Positions 31,791 through 44,155 of a stretch of DNA of 64,000 bases are shown here, one piece after another. The stretch comes from Aspidapion aeneum. Taxonomy: Eukaryota > Arthropoda > Insecta > Coleoptera > Brentidae. The position numbers and the translations under genes are program-made. The stretch covers positions 137,701,369-137,765,368 of the forward strand of contig OY755039.1 in assembly GCA_963576565.1 (NCBI GenBank), in the 5' to 3' direction. Each line of letters begins with the position of its first letter. The stretch's first letter is position 1. Under the pieces are notes generated by a model. It ran no database searches and was not told the origin of the DNA. It saw only the letters and a list, made by a program, of their open reading frames with translations.

Positions 31791-32055
31791 GCACTGCCGT
31801 GCCCTCAGATTTGTGGAAAATCGACTTTAACGAGCAAACGATTAGTTTTTCCAGAAAGTAGTAATGTTTTATCAAACATTTATTGCAAACAAAGTAAATT
31901 ACTTCCTTTTTAGATTGAATTTTGGCGCAAAATATAAACAATTTAAGGTTAGTTGGAACCAAAAAAAACGCATTTTGTTTTTTTTTGTTAGTTATTGCCT
32001 TTTACGGCTAAACAATGCCAATTTTTGCCTACCTTGCTTTGATTAACACTGCACA
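31791..32055. other. No gene recognised
   Basis: AT-rich spacer between block T and the 868-bp duplication. Short frames on both strands carry no recognisable motif. Confidence 0.5.
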
Positions 32056-33795
32056 CCACTGCATTGCAGCATTCGAGTATCACAACGTTGTCTTTTTTTA
32101 GTTGCGACATACATATTATTTAATTTCCTTGTGGTTTTTTAGTAAAAAGTTAGCGATTATAAACACAAGCTCTACCTAGGTACCTACTTTATTTCACTGC
32201 AATTCGATTTTTTTGGTATCGTTGATTGGATTATTTAATAAAAGATTTAGTTTGTATAGCCAAATTATTCGTTAACATTTTGATTATCTTAGAAACAGGT
32301 TAATCTGCAATGTAAAGAGGTTTTACTGTATTAGGTTTAGCTTCTCCGTAAGTTCCTGCAGTTTCTCAAAAATGAAATTTTCTCGGAAATCCAAATTCCT
32401 GTGAATTTTGCTCTTTGTTCCCACCTAACTGAGTTCGAAACAACATCTACCCCATACTTACAACAGACGAAACTAAAAATAAGTATCGCTTCAAGTCAAA
32501 AATTTTAATTAAAACAAATTGTTTTGAAAACCAAGCAAGAATTGATATATTTTAGCATTTCATTCCTCAACTGCCAGTACCACTAGCATCATCAACTTGT
32601 AGCTAAAATATTCATTGTTTCAACAATACATTTTTTAAATAAAAACAAAAGTCATTTAACATATAGGTATAGTCCTTGCCATAGGCAGTTACACTTTTAT
32701 AACTTTGACATAATAAAAACATATTTCCTAACCAGCAATATATTAAAAATTAAACATGTCATATTGGTATAAAATTAAAGGAAAAACTTTTACTGTTTTT
32801 AGACGTAAAGATGCTGACTGTGTATTGACAAAAAACGCACAGATTAGAACGACTCACAGACATACCACTTACCTTTTTTTTAAAATTATTATGCACATGA
32901 TAAACAAACAGGTTGGAAATCTCACAAAAGTGCATTGCAGTGTTGAAGTATCACAACAACGTTGTCTTTTTTTCGTTGCGGCATACACATTATTTAACTT
33001 CCTTGTGGTTCATTCTAAGTGAGCGATTATAAACACGAGCTCTACCTACCTACTCTTTTTCACTGCTATTCGTTTTTTTTTATATCGTTAATTGGATTAT
33101 TTAATGAATGATTCAGTTTTTATGGCCAAATAATTCGTTAAACTTTTGATTATCTTAGAAACGGGTTAATTTGCAATGTAAAGGGGTTTTACTCTATTAG
33201 GTTTAGCTTCTCGGTAAGTTCCTGCAGTTTCTCAAAAATGAAATTTTCTCGGTAATCCAAATTCCTGTGAATTTTGCTCTTTGTTCCCACCTAACTGAGT
33301 TCGAAACAACATCTACCCCATACTTACAACAGACGAAACTAAAAATAAGTATCGCTTCAAGTCAAAAATTTTAATTAAAACTAATTGTTTTGAAAACCAA
33401 GCAAAAATTTATATATTTTAGCAGTTCATTCCCCAACTGCCAGTGCCACTAGCATCATCAACTTGCACTTAAAATATTCATTGTTTCAACAATACATTTT
33501 TTAAATAAAAACAAGAATCATTTAACATATAGGTCTAGTCCTTGCCATAGGCAGTTACACTTTTGTACCTTTGATATAATAAAAACATATTTCCTAACCA
33601 GAAATATATTAAAAATAAAACATGTCATATTGATAAAAAATTAAAGGAAACATTTTCACTGTTTTTGGACGAAAAGATGCTGACTGTGTATTAACAACAA
33701 AACGCACAGATAAAAACGACTAAAGACATGCCTTTTTTCATAATTATTATGCACATGATAAACAAAGAGGTTGGAAATGTCACAAAAGTGTAACT
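32056..33795 (+). repeat. Tandem duplication, two units of about 868 bp
   Basis: Unit 1 starts near gcattgcagcattcgagtat (about 32061) and unit 2 at gcattgcagtgttgaagtat (about 32931). The two run in parallel through ctgcagtttctcaaaaatg, cccacctaactgagttcgaa, gtccttgccataggcagtta and catgataaacaaa. Differences are scattered substitutions and small indels. No supported gene. Confidence 0.88.
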
Positions 33796-33810
33796 GCGTA
33801 TGGCAAGACT
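33537..33810. mobile_element. 274-bp MITE with agtccttgccataggcagtt ends
   Basis: Left arm agtccttgccataggcagtt acacttttg; the right arm mirrors it with two mismatches (aaaagtgtaactg, then tatggcaagact). Unit 1 of the duplication holds the same left arm (32670) but its right arm is cut where unit 2 begins. Confidence 0.75.
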
Positions 33811-34077
33811 GTGGATTTTGTATCTGAGGGGAATTTTAAAATAATTTAAAAAGAGTCAACATTTTAAGAATTTTACAAAATAGGAACGTTAAAACACAGT
33901 AAAACAAAGTTTGTTTTTTTTGTGGTCAAGTAAACTTGCTTTATATCCTTGTTTAAGCGCAGAAAAATTAGCTTAAAGCGTATGTTAGTTTTTTGTGCTT
34001 TGAGAGAAGATAATATTATCGAACGTTTGCTAGATTTGATATAATTTTTTTTCTGTGTAACAATAATTACAAAAGGT

Positions 34078-34114
34078 AGCACACGTATACTATAACTGTT
34101 ATAGTGTGAGCTAT
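34078..34114. repeat. Solo hairpin agcacac...gtgtgagct
   Basis: Resembles the terminal hairpins of the microsatellite-centred elements (agctcacac/gtgtgagct with actataac in the loop) without the rest of the element. Confidence 0.6.
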
Positions 34115-34126
34115 GCTGCCGTGCAT

Positions 34127-34354
34127 AAGCTATAATGCCGTTAACCAACATTTGGACAATTTTTATGTTTTGGTGCCGTCTTTATCACAACATTATTCTA
34201 CATAAATTTTTATAAGCAAATCATCTCTAGTTTTTGTGGTTTTCAAGAAACTAATAACTTCCAGTTATCAAGGAGCATCGTTTGTTTATTATTTTCCGGG
34301 TTTTTTGATCACAACTAGGAAAATTTTTTAGGTAGTTAACGGCATTCTAGCTTA
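34127..34354. mobile_element. 228-bp MITE, aagct(a)gaatgccgttaac ends
   Basis: Left aagctataatgccgttaacc and right ggtagttaacggcattctag, mirrored over about 19 bp. Non-coding. Confidence 0.75.
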
Positions 34355-34359
34355 AGGAT

Positions 34360-37107
34360 GACAGTATGGTGATCGTGTCAAAAACAAGAAAAAAAAAATT
34401 TTTTGCGCCTATCTCTCTGATTTTTTGAGTCACCGGGTATTTGCCTAAGGCGCTGACTGTGACGTAGCACGGCACCCTGACACAAAATATGATTCTCGAA
34501 CGTATCACCATCTAATCCAATCGTGTCATTGACTGAACTTACACATTATTATCCGATTATTTACCATCTCTTTTTAAATTAATGTATTAGTAAGGGCGCC
34601 TAATAATCTTAAACAATCATGATATCAATAAACAAACAGTGGTCCACTCGTTTTATTTACTAAACTCACAAATTGTCATCCAGCTACTTACTGTCCCTTT
34701 TTAACTCAAATTAGTGGGACGGGAGCACCCAATCTAAAACAGTCTTGGGATTAGTTTGTAAATAGAAGTATTTATAAGATGTCATTTTGACAATCAATGT
34801 CAATCGACGTTCTTCCATCAGCACACAGTGGGCTCGAGGACCTGATTTTTCATTTCACATACTAAAACTTATGAACATCTTTACTAAAAAAGAGTAGATA
34901 GTCCAGTAGGCCTTGAAAAAACTATTATTTGATTGACACAACATTCAGAAGTGTCATGTTTCCTTTCAACGGAATGCGTTAAAGGACCATATTTGCATGG
35001 CGATTTGATCCAGATTTAAAGCCATTTTGCGACAATATTATATGTTGTATAAAATTCTTATAAAATAAATCTTGTAGAGGGAGGTAAGTAGATTTTATCC
35101 CTGTACATTTTGATTTCCATTTTGATGTATAGACAAGTATGGTAATGGTTTTTGCTTGGGATTTCTGGAATTCTATAAAAATATAGATTTCTTATAAATG
35201 TAGGACAAAAATTTTGCTTCAGTCATCAACCGTTTTCTTGAAATTTTTATTTTCTTAAAGAGCTCATATCTTTCAAAAATTATATTTTAAAATCTGCTGC
35301 CACAATGTGCCCATATGAAAGATATTATTAATTTACCAAAAAGGGATTTCTTCGAGAAAAAGTTATACATAGCCAGTCTTAACAAAAGTGCTTGTTTATT
35401 ATTTTTAAAACACTTTAGGCTAACTTAAACAAATAAAAATAAAAAAATTATATATTAATAAAAAATACAAATAATGTAAAGAATATTCAAAAAATATAAA
35501 AAATTCTTATGTTCAAAAATCTAATAAAAAAGGTCACTCCATAAAAAATACAAACTAAAAAATCTTAAAAACCAAAAATTACAGATAAACTTAACTTTAA
35601 CAGGTGGATTGTTTATGAAAAAAAAGGTAAAAAAACTTTTAAGGTAAACGGTTCTATTTTGAATCATCAGCAGTTTACCAAACCTGACTTTTAATAAACT
35701 TACATAAAAACGTGGACGCTTTAAAAATATTTAATTTGTTGGACTTAAAAACAAATTTTTCTAGAAAATCGTTCTTAATTAATTATGCAGTCATTAAACT
35801 TGCAGAGGTATCCGCTACAAAGTCAGGGTGCATTTGTATTATTTTCTAGTTTTTGGCACAGCAAAAGAATAATATTGTTTAACTCTTTTTAATATTTAAA
35901 ATTTTTTTGTTTGGTTTTTAGATTTATTATTATGGAAACTTTCATCCTTTCCAATGCAGCTTGGTTACGCATTACACGATGAGCTCAATTTAACCTTAAA
36001 CAACCCCAAGTACCAAGTTTGACACAAATCGGTTTATAAATAAGATAGTCTATTGGATAAGGATTTTGGGTCCGCCGTGCTAGTTTTGTTTGAGTAAAAA
36101 ATTATAATAAGCGACGTTAAACACTGTAGAGATCCAAATTTAATACATATCGATTCATAAATGTAAACGTGTTCAATTTCGGATCCGTCATGATATTGTT
36201 CTTTTAGGTTTTAGTCAGAAATCTTAATTATCAGCTTTATGCACTTCAAAGTTTCAATTTTGATACATATCGATTCATAAATAGAAAACTCTGCCCTTTT
36301 GGATCTGACATGTAATTTTTTAAAAGTTTGAGTTTATAATTATAATCAGCGACTTTAGACACGCCAAAGTTCTAAATTTGATACCTCTGGGTAAATTAGT
36401 TTTTTTTTTAATTTAAGTTAAAAATAATATTTAGCGACTATTAACACTCCAAAGTTCTTTATTTAATAATTATTGGTTCATTAATAGGAAAGTTCGCCAT
36501 TTTGATTGATAATTACTTTTTTCTCATTTTAACACAAAATATTGTTACAAAACCTATTTTTCTAATTTTGGTCAAAAATTAGGTCCGGGAGCCCATTGTG
36601 CAGCTCTATGAGTTAGACAGCAATAAAAAAATTTGCTGTGCTTTAAAAAGAGATGCAAATGAGTATGTTCCAAAATTACAATTTATGTCGGGGTGCAGTT
36701 TTTTAGTGACGTCACGAGTCAGCGCCTAGAAGGGGCCAGTTTGCAGACCTTGGGCCGGTGTGACTTATTTCATGTGTTTTGACAAACTTTGGCTTTAATC
36801 ATTTAAATGCCACCAGTATATCGAGGGTCCAAGTGCGGATGAGCAAGTCTGAGGTAGATGTATTTTTGAGAGACTGAACAATGCCGTTTAGTTTCATAAA
36901 TGGACGACTTTTTCGAGAAACCGCAATCGGCCAACTTCATTTTGCGGCGGTAAATTTTTCCTGCTTTGTGAAGAAAAGGTTTATCTAAATAGCTCTGTTA
37001 ACCTCAATCATTTCAACAATTTTTCCCAAATAGGTTAGAGCATAAATATGGGGCATACCAATGCATTTTTACACGCGATGCTTGAAGCCAGGACCTCCAT
37101 TTAATTC
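34360..37107. other. Unassigned intronic sequence with degenerate repeats
   Basis: A diverged duplication of about 120-200 bp near 34500-34740 (cttacacattattatccg / ctcacaaattgtcatccag). A degenerate array at about 36000-36560 with four units of about 112 bp (acatatcgattcataaat, ttttggatc), related to the ccgatttgcatcaaactcgg modules of the element at 21886. No gene recognised. Confidence 0.6.
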
Positions 37108-38212
37108 TTAGGGCCGGTTTGTCAATGGAGGATTACCCCTCGAGTTAGAGATAGCCCTGGGTTAAAGTTGTCAAAAGTGTTTATTCATCCAAGGTTAAAT
37201 GCAAACTCGAGGGTTAACCCTAGGCTAACTTGACCCGCGCTCGAACGTCAGGGTAGCGTATTTAGCTCTGGGTTAACGTCAAAATTTCCAATTATTTTGA
37301 AGTGTTTTTTTTTATTTTGGTTGATTTTTCTCAAAAGCATAACATTTAACTTGTGTACTTCAATTTTTGTGTTAAATATGATGCTCCGAAATTTTTAAAA
37401 CACCAGCGGTGATACTTTTTATGGTATGAGGCTGAGATGATGGAATTTCCGACAGACATGGAGATTTTTACAATGGAAGCAGTCTACCAAGCAAACCCAA
37501 AATATGGCGGTCCCTGAAAAATGACTATTAAGTTCTTTTGTTATACAACAGTATTTTAGGAATCAGAAATAAACAACAATGTATTGTACGTAACATCAAA
37601 ATAAAATACTTAAATTATTGCAACATGCTAGAGCACTTTTATAATTAAAAAAAAATATGTTACAGAATAAATATTATATCACATCAAGGTTTTTAAACAC
37701 TTTCTGGTCACCCAGGAAGCCTCGGCTTGCACTTTACAGGGGGGTGTTTGTAAATCAGTCATTCCGGGATAACAGGTTGATGTTTCAGAAACTAGTACCA
37801 TTACTTCTTGTTGATGTGCCTTATTGATATTTCTTTATTAAAATGTAGAAGTCTATTGGTTTCCTTGTAAAGACATAACCTGTAACAAAAATAAAATAGG
37901 TGTAGTAGTTTAAAAATAAACTTAAAAAATGCAGAATTATGATCCAATACCAAAGATATTAATCCATTTGCTTTTAAGTTATTTTATCTCTTAAATTATT
38001 TAGCTTTAATAGGTAGATAGGTACCTATAGATGCATTTTTATTTTAGACTATAATTAGTAGTTAAGTACAACAGAAACAATTTACAAAGTTGGAACTATT
38101 TACATGCTAATTTTTATGTAGCTAAATTATTTTCATCATACATATAGTAGATAGTTACTGGCTAGAGTGCAATAACTGAAGAAACTGAATAAGTTTTTCC
38201 AAATAATATTTT

Positions 38213-38381
38213 AGCTCACACATATACTATACTATAGTAGTGTGAGCTATGGTGATCCTAATTTTTTCGAGAAAAAAAAAGTTGCTCCGATTTCAAAAAT
38301 TTTTATATATCTTTGCGTTTCAGATGATTTTGAAACTTTTTTGTTGCGCCGTCTGTCTGTCTGTCTGTCTGTCTGTCTGTA

Positions 38382-38412
<31 letters not shown>

Positions 38413-38965
38413 ATGTCTGTCTGTAACGACCAACGCGCATAACTCAAAAACCGCTTGGCCGATTTTAATGAAATTTGGTACCTAGGCTGGGTTTTGGGCC
38501 GAGATGGTCCCATTTAAAAATTAACAAAATCCACCGAGCACAAACCAAATAAAAGGGAGGGGGTAGATTTCAAAAATTAGAGTTTATGGTAAAATATGGC
38601 GTGTGTGACATCAAACGAAAGGTAATTGAGTCTAGAGTTCAACAAAATACATTTTAATTTATTTAAAAAAGGGTGGGGGTATATTTCAAAAATTAGAGTT
38701 TAAGTGAAAATATGGCGTGTGTGATATCAAACGAAAGGCAATTGAGTCCGGAGTTTAACAAAATACATTTTAGTTTTTGTTTTTTTTAAGGGTGGGGGTA
38801 GATTTCAAAAATTTGAGTTTAAGTCAAAACATGGCTTGTGTGGTATCAAAGAAAAGGTAATTTAGTCCGGAGTTGAATAAAATATATTTTAGTTATACTA
38901 GCTCACACGTACACTATAACTATAGTACCTAGTGTGAGCTTAGGGGCCCATATATTGGCAGAGTA
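38213..38965 (+). mobile_element. Microsatellite-centred interspersed element, copy 3
   Basis: Near-identical to 29306-30052, including the modules and both hairpins. The main differences are the length of the (GTCT)n tract and single substitutions. Flanked by TTTT. It lies inside Harbinger-like element A, so it is younger than A. Confidence 0.88.
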
Positions 38966-39144
38966 TTTTAACAAAACACCCGACACCAACAATACAAAAA
39001 GACATATGATTATAACCACAAAATGTCAAAAATTCCACAGACTATTAAATAAGAAGGGAAAACTTAGATGGTCGATTGTTACCAGCATTGCCAACCTGCG
39101 AGTTTCGGAGCTCTGGGTTAAAATCGCGTGGATAAACACTTTTC

Positions 39145-40588
39145 CATTAACGTATTAACCGGAGGAGACTAGGAAATAAACAAAAAAATCGGCCGTCTAG
39201 ATAAACAATTTGTTTTAAAAAACGTACTTCTGCAGAAAAGAACTCATCAACTATTTTTGTTTGGTCCATAGAAAACTATTTTCTTTCTCTTTAAGAATCA
39301 CCAAAATTATCCGATCTTTCCTTTACTTTTATTTCTTTTTTAAACCAATGCACCGGAAAAAGACGAAACTGTTCTTCTTACAAACCCTTACCAGATTAAT
39401 TATACACGACCAAATATGGATATATAACAAGCGGTGATCACTTTAACTTGTGCTTCCAGCATTTATTTTGCTACTCCTTCGTTTTCCTTTATTAAACCAG
39501 TGCGAGAGAAAAAAACAAAACTATTCTCGATTACAGTTCCTCACTAAAACAAAGGAATTAGAAAGATGCCGCAATCGTCTAGGCCCGCGTTAAGTATCTT
39601 ATTTTGTTCCTCTTTTGTTAAACTGATGCGAGAAAAAGAGACAAAACTATTCTTGATTAGAAGGTAGTCCCTTTGGACCCATTAGTATTTTGTAAAGGGT
39701 CAATGCGGCGTTTTTGACCTGTCTCTTTACGGTTCGGAATTGTTTTCGTGTTTTTTCTTAAAATATATTTTCGATCTGAACTTAAAATTAATCTTAAAAG
39801 ACTTTAAAATGGTGTGGGAGTGTATTTTGTGCTAAAATCTCGACCATCTTAATCCAGAAGTTTCGTTTTACAAGTAAGTTAAATAACTTGTTTGACCTTT
39901 AAAACAAAACAAAGACCAGTGCCGTAGAAATCAATATAAAATCAGAAAAAATTTTTTGGGTATTATATAAATAATTATTTATTTGTTAAAACTGTTTAAA
40001 CATAAGTTTAGTTAAAAATGTACAGGGTGTCCCAAGTTTTGGTGTTTTGATAGTTTTAACTGAACTACGAGCCTTGATTTTCAACAGATAAGGTAAAAAA
40101 GGTATCTTATTAATATGGAAAGTAATTTTTTTATGTATACCTTTTTTATTTAACCGTTTTTTTTGTGTAAACAGTTTTTTTAGATTTGGATTGAGGCAAT
40201 TTTTTAGGTTGGGTTAGTCCTTTTTACCTACTCTGAATTTTTAACGTTGTCTAACCTAAAATAAAATACACCAAGCTAAAAGCATCCTAATCAAACATCT
40301 AATTGTCAATGGGTATCTATTCAGCTGTAAACTAAATTAAATTGCTTGTTTTAATAAGTTAGGTATTTACTTTTAATAAATAAATATTTTGCCGCCGTCA
40401 CTGGTAAATCGATCGACCATAAAGAATAAACATACGTCTGCTGTGTGTCGCACAGCGTTGCCATCGTCTTTCCAAAAAATATTTATATTCTTTTCCAACT
40501 TATTGAAGCATCTAGGGGTCAAATCGAATTGTTTTGGTGAATGAATTTTTGCCGCGGTTCCTGGTCTCCTCCGGTTAATACGTTAATG
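39145..40588. mobile_element. 1.44-kb element, 31-bp TIRs and 8-bp TSD, nested in element A
   Basis: Left end CATTAACGTATTAACCGGAG, mirrored at the right (arms 39145-39175 and 40558-40588, one or two mismatches). CACTTTTC (39137-39144 and 40589-40596) is the target duplication. Eight bases plus TIRs starting CA fit P- or hAT-type elements. The interior has three diverged repeats (aaaaag(a)gacaaaactattc, near 39360, 39510 and 39635) and an acagggtgtcccaagttttg motif at 40023. No transposase. Confidence 0.8.
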
Positions 40589-40685
40589 CACTTTTCCCTT
40601 TAACTCGAGGGTTACCCCAAGGTTAGAGTTGGCCCAGGGCTAGTTAACACGACGAGATACCCCGCCATTGATAAACCGGCCCTTA

Positions 40686-42488
40686 GAGTGCGTTCGAGTA
40701 GACAACCCGTCGAGCGAGCGGGGCGTAGTGGCGTCACGGACAGAACGCCCTGGTTTTCGTGGTTCTACTCGAACGAAAAAGGCATTCACCGGTTACAAAC
40801 TTCTAACCCTAAATTTTCGGCAGAAAATTTTTGTTTCTTTTTGCAATTTAAAACTGTAAATAAAAAACCCTAGATTAAAATCGCCTTTAACTTTATACAT
40901 GAGTGTAGCAAGGCTACAATTAATCATGTTGAGGGATAAAAAGACACTTTGATCACGCGGTTTATTTATAGGGTATTTTTCGCACATTTGGACTCTTCCA
41001 AGTTTTTCTTTTTTTATGGGGGTTTTATGCTGGGTTTATACAGATAAAAATAAAAATAAAATAATTTTCAGATTATTTTTTTATTATCTTTAATTTTTAC
41101 CCTATATATTGTAAGTAGTTCAAAATATCGATGTGCGGTTTTTGGCATTAATTTTTTTACAAAATTCTGGCTCGTAATATGTTAGTTTTTTTCTAGCTCC
41201 TCTGGAAATGGGCGTTTCCTATCAAAAGTGTCCAATTTGGATCACTCCGTACATAAATGAAAAAAAGCGATAAAAGTTTGAAAAATGAGTTTAAATAAAA
41301 TGGGCTTTTTATGGAAGAATACAGCGATAATTTGCTCTAGTGCAAATTACCGATAATTTGTTTTTGTGCAAATTACCGATAATTTGCTCTAGTGCAAATT
41401 ATTGCTCTAATTCGTTCCCATTTCATTTAAATCTGCGAGTCACATTGATTTTATTGGTCAATATTTTTTTGAAGGAAATAGTCAATATAGTCCCCTCTTT
41501 TTATGGGCAAAGTTAAGACAATTTATTTATTTGATTTAATTCTAATTCATGAGTTTTTTATTAGCCAAAGCTTCTCATTTTAAGTATAATTTTCCTGTGC
41601 GCTCTTTTAGTGTGTGTGTTTTTTTATGCGCGCGCTCTTTTCCTGTGTGGATATTTTCTGTGCGCTTTTTTCCTACGTGATTTTTTCTTGTGCCCTTATT
41701 TATAGTGGCCGCTTTGACATTACCCACCAGAATTTGGTTACAGAGCCGCTGGCCAGCGGCGTAGCGTGGTGGGGGGGGGGGGGGGCGTTGGGTTCGTCGC
41801 CCTCCCCGCCCCGAGGGTAGTGGCGCCCCATTGGTGGTCGAAGCGCCCTCAGCTTTAAGTCGGGCCGGCAACGGCCAATTGAATTGAGTGGTCAAAGGAA
41901 ACAAATGACAGAGGACCTTTTTTTTTTGGTCGCAAGATGTTCGAGAGGTGCCCTTTTTACCTGTCGGCCCCCCCCCTCACATATGATGACCTTTTTTTTT
42001 TGGTCGCAAGATTTTTTTTGAGTTTTGAGAGGCGCCCTCTTTAGCTGTCGCCCCCCCCCCCCCGCCCTTTCGGGCACGCTACGCCGCTGCCGCTGGCCGA
42101 TGGTGAAAGCCTTACTGGGCAATCGCGGATAATTCTAAGCGCTCCGCATCGCGGCAAATTTGGAGCACCCTGGTAGTCTTTCTTCTTCATTCCCCTCAGA
42201 ATCTTGGAAACATAATTCTACAGCAAACTGAACTGCGTCCATGTATTTTATTTGACAAAAAAACAGTAAGAAAACAGTCGTAAAAAAATGTAAACAAAAG
42301 TTTAAAAGTATAAAAATGTAGGGTTATGTAATACGCCCGCTTTTCTCCATCCTCAAGCTCGGGTCATATCGAGCGTGCCCCGAGGTTTCGCTGGGTGGCA
42401 TCTCGAACGCAAAAGGGCGTGCTCCGAGCGTCAACTCGAACGGAAAAATGGACCTCGGGGCGCCCGGGTTGCCTACTCGAACGCACTC
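40686..42488. mobile_element. TTA-flanked TIR element B (Harbinger-like)
   Basis: Left end GAGTGCGTTCGAGTAGACAA; right end mirrored GAGTGCGTTCGAGTAGGCAA. TTA on both sides (40683-40685 and 42489-42491); the left TTA is also the right TTA of element A. Interior: a tandem gataatttgctctagtgcaa repeat (41327-41400), a gtgtg/gcgc-rich stretch and a nested G/C-tract element. No gene; the Pro/Arg-rich frames at 41575-42122 are artefacts of G/C runs. Confidence 0.75.
41741..42105. mobile_element. Nested element with ccagcggcgtagcgtg ends and G/C tracts
   Basis: ggccagcggcgtagcgtgg then about 14 G at left; a C run, then cacgctacgccgctg at right. Inside, a duplicated cctttttttttggtcgcaag segment (41917 and 41991). 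A related architecture is seen at 51534-51692. Confidence 0.65.
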
Positions 42489-42491
42489 TTA

Positions 42492-43360
42492 ATGTTTCTT
42501 TTTCGGGTAGACAGGATTTCGGTTACTGCGCATGCGTCAGTTTTGGTAGTTTTGGAACATAATCCGTTACGTCACTTCATTATTTGACAATTGTCACAAA
42601 TTTAGGGTTATGTCTATTATTTTTTTCTAAAAACTGATTGGGTGAAAATTTATCAAATTGTGGATTAAAATTGTAGTTTTTCTAAAATTAACTGTGCAGA
42701 TTTATTGTCGACACCACTAAGAGTGTTTAATGGCATCTACAAACCACTCTTAACTTTATTAACAAATTATAAAGAAAAATGTAAGTACTTACCTATGGAA
42801 TGGCACTCCCTTACTTCTCCCGGAAATTTTTCCACAAACCACACATGTTTTACATGAATTATTTCCCATTTTTCACCAAAAAAAATATAATTTTACACGA
42901 CAAACGCAATACACCGCAAAATGTAAATAAAAAACAAATATGGCGTCCACCCACACAGTAGCTGTTTGTCTACTTAACAAAACACACGTATGCGCACTTA
43001 AAAAATCGCGTTTGCGAATTTAAATTTGCTATTGTTTCCAAAGCAAGCTATGAGTGCTTCACTTTTCGATTTTTTGAACCAATATTTATGCTCGTATTTG
43101 ATTTTTCCCAATGATGTATTCATACTCAATTTTAAGGAGAACCTTAGGTACCCACTAAAGACTGGAGGATCCAGGGGAGGGGCAGGCTAACATAAAGCAA
43201 ATAATTTTTAGTTCTGGCAAAGAAATAGCAAATGCAAAAACCACAATTTTTGACAAAATTTAAATTTAAAAAAAAAAATTGATTTTACTTTTGCTACATC
43301 AACTTTACAGAAAAATTATGTGTTATGATTTGTTATGATATATTATTAATTTTAAGATTG
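42492..43360. other. Intronic, no gene recognised
   Basis: AT-rich sequence without recognised repeats or coding motifs. Confidence 0.5.
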
Positions 43361-43361
43361 A

Positions 43362-44045
43362 CCAAGCATGTTTAAAACTACCCTCGTTGAATTGGTGATG
43401 GATCACTCAATGTTAAGTCGCAGGGTGTTTGCCTTAAATTTGAGTAGAAGTGCCCCAATGACGTCATGAATCTAAAATGACGGCATTTTCCATTTTTTAA
43501 CAAAATTTGGGCTATAGTTTTTGCTAAATTAGTTACAAAAGTACAAAAAAATTATATCTTTATTACCTGGTGTATAAAAGTTTTTCTGTGAAACTCATTT
43601 AGCGAAATTTATTAGCCAAAGTTTGTAAAAAAAAACATGAAAAAAGTCGCCATCTTGGATTTATGACGTCACACAGGCCCTCCTACTCAAATGAAAGGAA
43701 GGAAAAATAACATTGAGTGGTCCATCACCAATCGATCCAGGGTAGTCTAAAACTTTCTTGCTCAATCTTGAATTTTTATATATTTTTTTAATGTATAATT
43801 TAATAAATTGATGTTCTATTGCGAACAAATCATAACCCATATAGTGTTTCGGTGAAGTTGATGTGGCAAAAGTTAAAAGCAAAAAAAATTAAAAAGACTT
43901 GGAACAAATTGCAATCTTTTATTAATGACGTGACATAGTCGCTCTTACTCAAATTTGAGGCAAACACCCGGCGACTTGAAATTAAGTGATCCATAACCAA
44001 ACGATTTGGGGTAGTCTAAAACTGTCTTCCTTAATTTGGGCCTAA
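43362..44045. repeat. Three-armed inverted-repeat region
   Basis: One forward arm (43362-43455: tggtgatggatcactcaatg, tttgccttaaatttgagta) and two reverse arms (43668-43760 and 43933-44035, with actcaaatttgaggcaaaca and gggtagtctaaaac). Probably an old fold-back element that duplicated one arm. Confidence 0.7.
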
Positions 44046-44155
44046 ATCTAGGGGGGTACTGTTCGACGGAAAAATTGTTTGTGCATTTTTTTTATTCTAG
44101 CCCTTTTATTAAGCAATAAATAATAAAGTAAATAAATAAATAAATAGTAAATAAA

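Larger units (their letters stand above)
37111..40682. mobile_element. PIF/Harbinger-like element A, TTA target duplication
   Basis: Ends GGGCCGGTTTGTCAATGG and, inward from the right, GGGCCGGTTTATCAATGG. Flanked by TTA on both sides (37108-37110 and 40683-40685), as expected for PIF/Harbinger. Subterminal ctcgagg(g)ttaacccta-type repeats lie in both arms. It contains two later insertions, 38213-38965 and 39145-40588. No Harbinger transposase or Myb-like gene recognised; a short frame at about 37422-37520 (EMMEFPTDMEIFTMEAVYQ) is unassigned. Confidence 0.8.

Noticed and set aside
41575..42122. Pro/Arg/Gly-rich minus-strand frames
   Set aside because: Driven by G/C homopolymers within a nested element; no domain and no codon structure.
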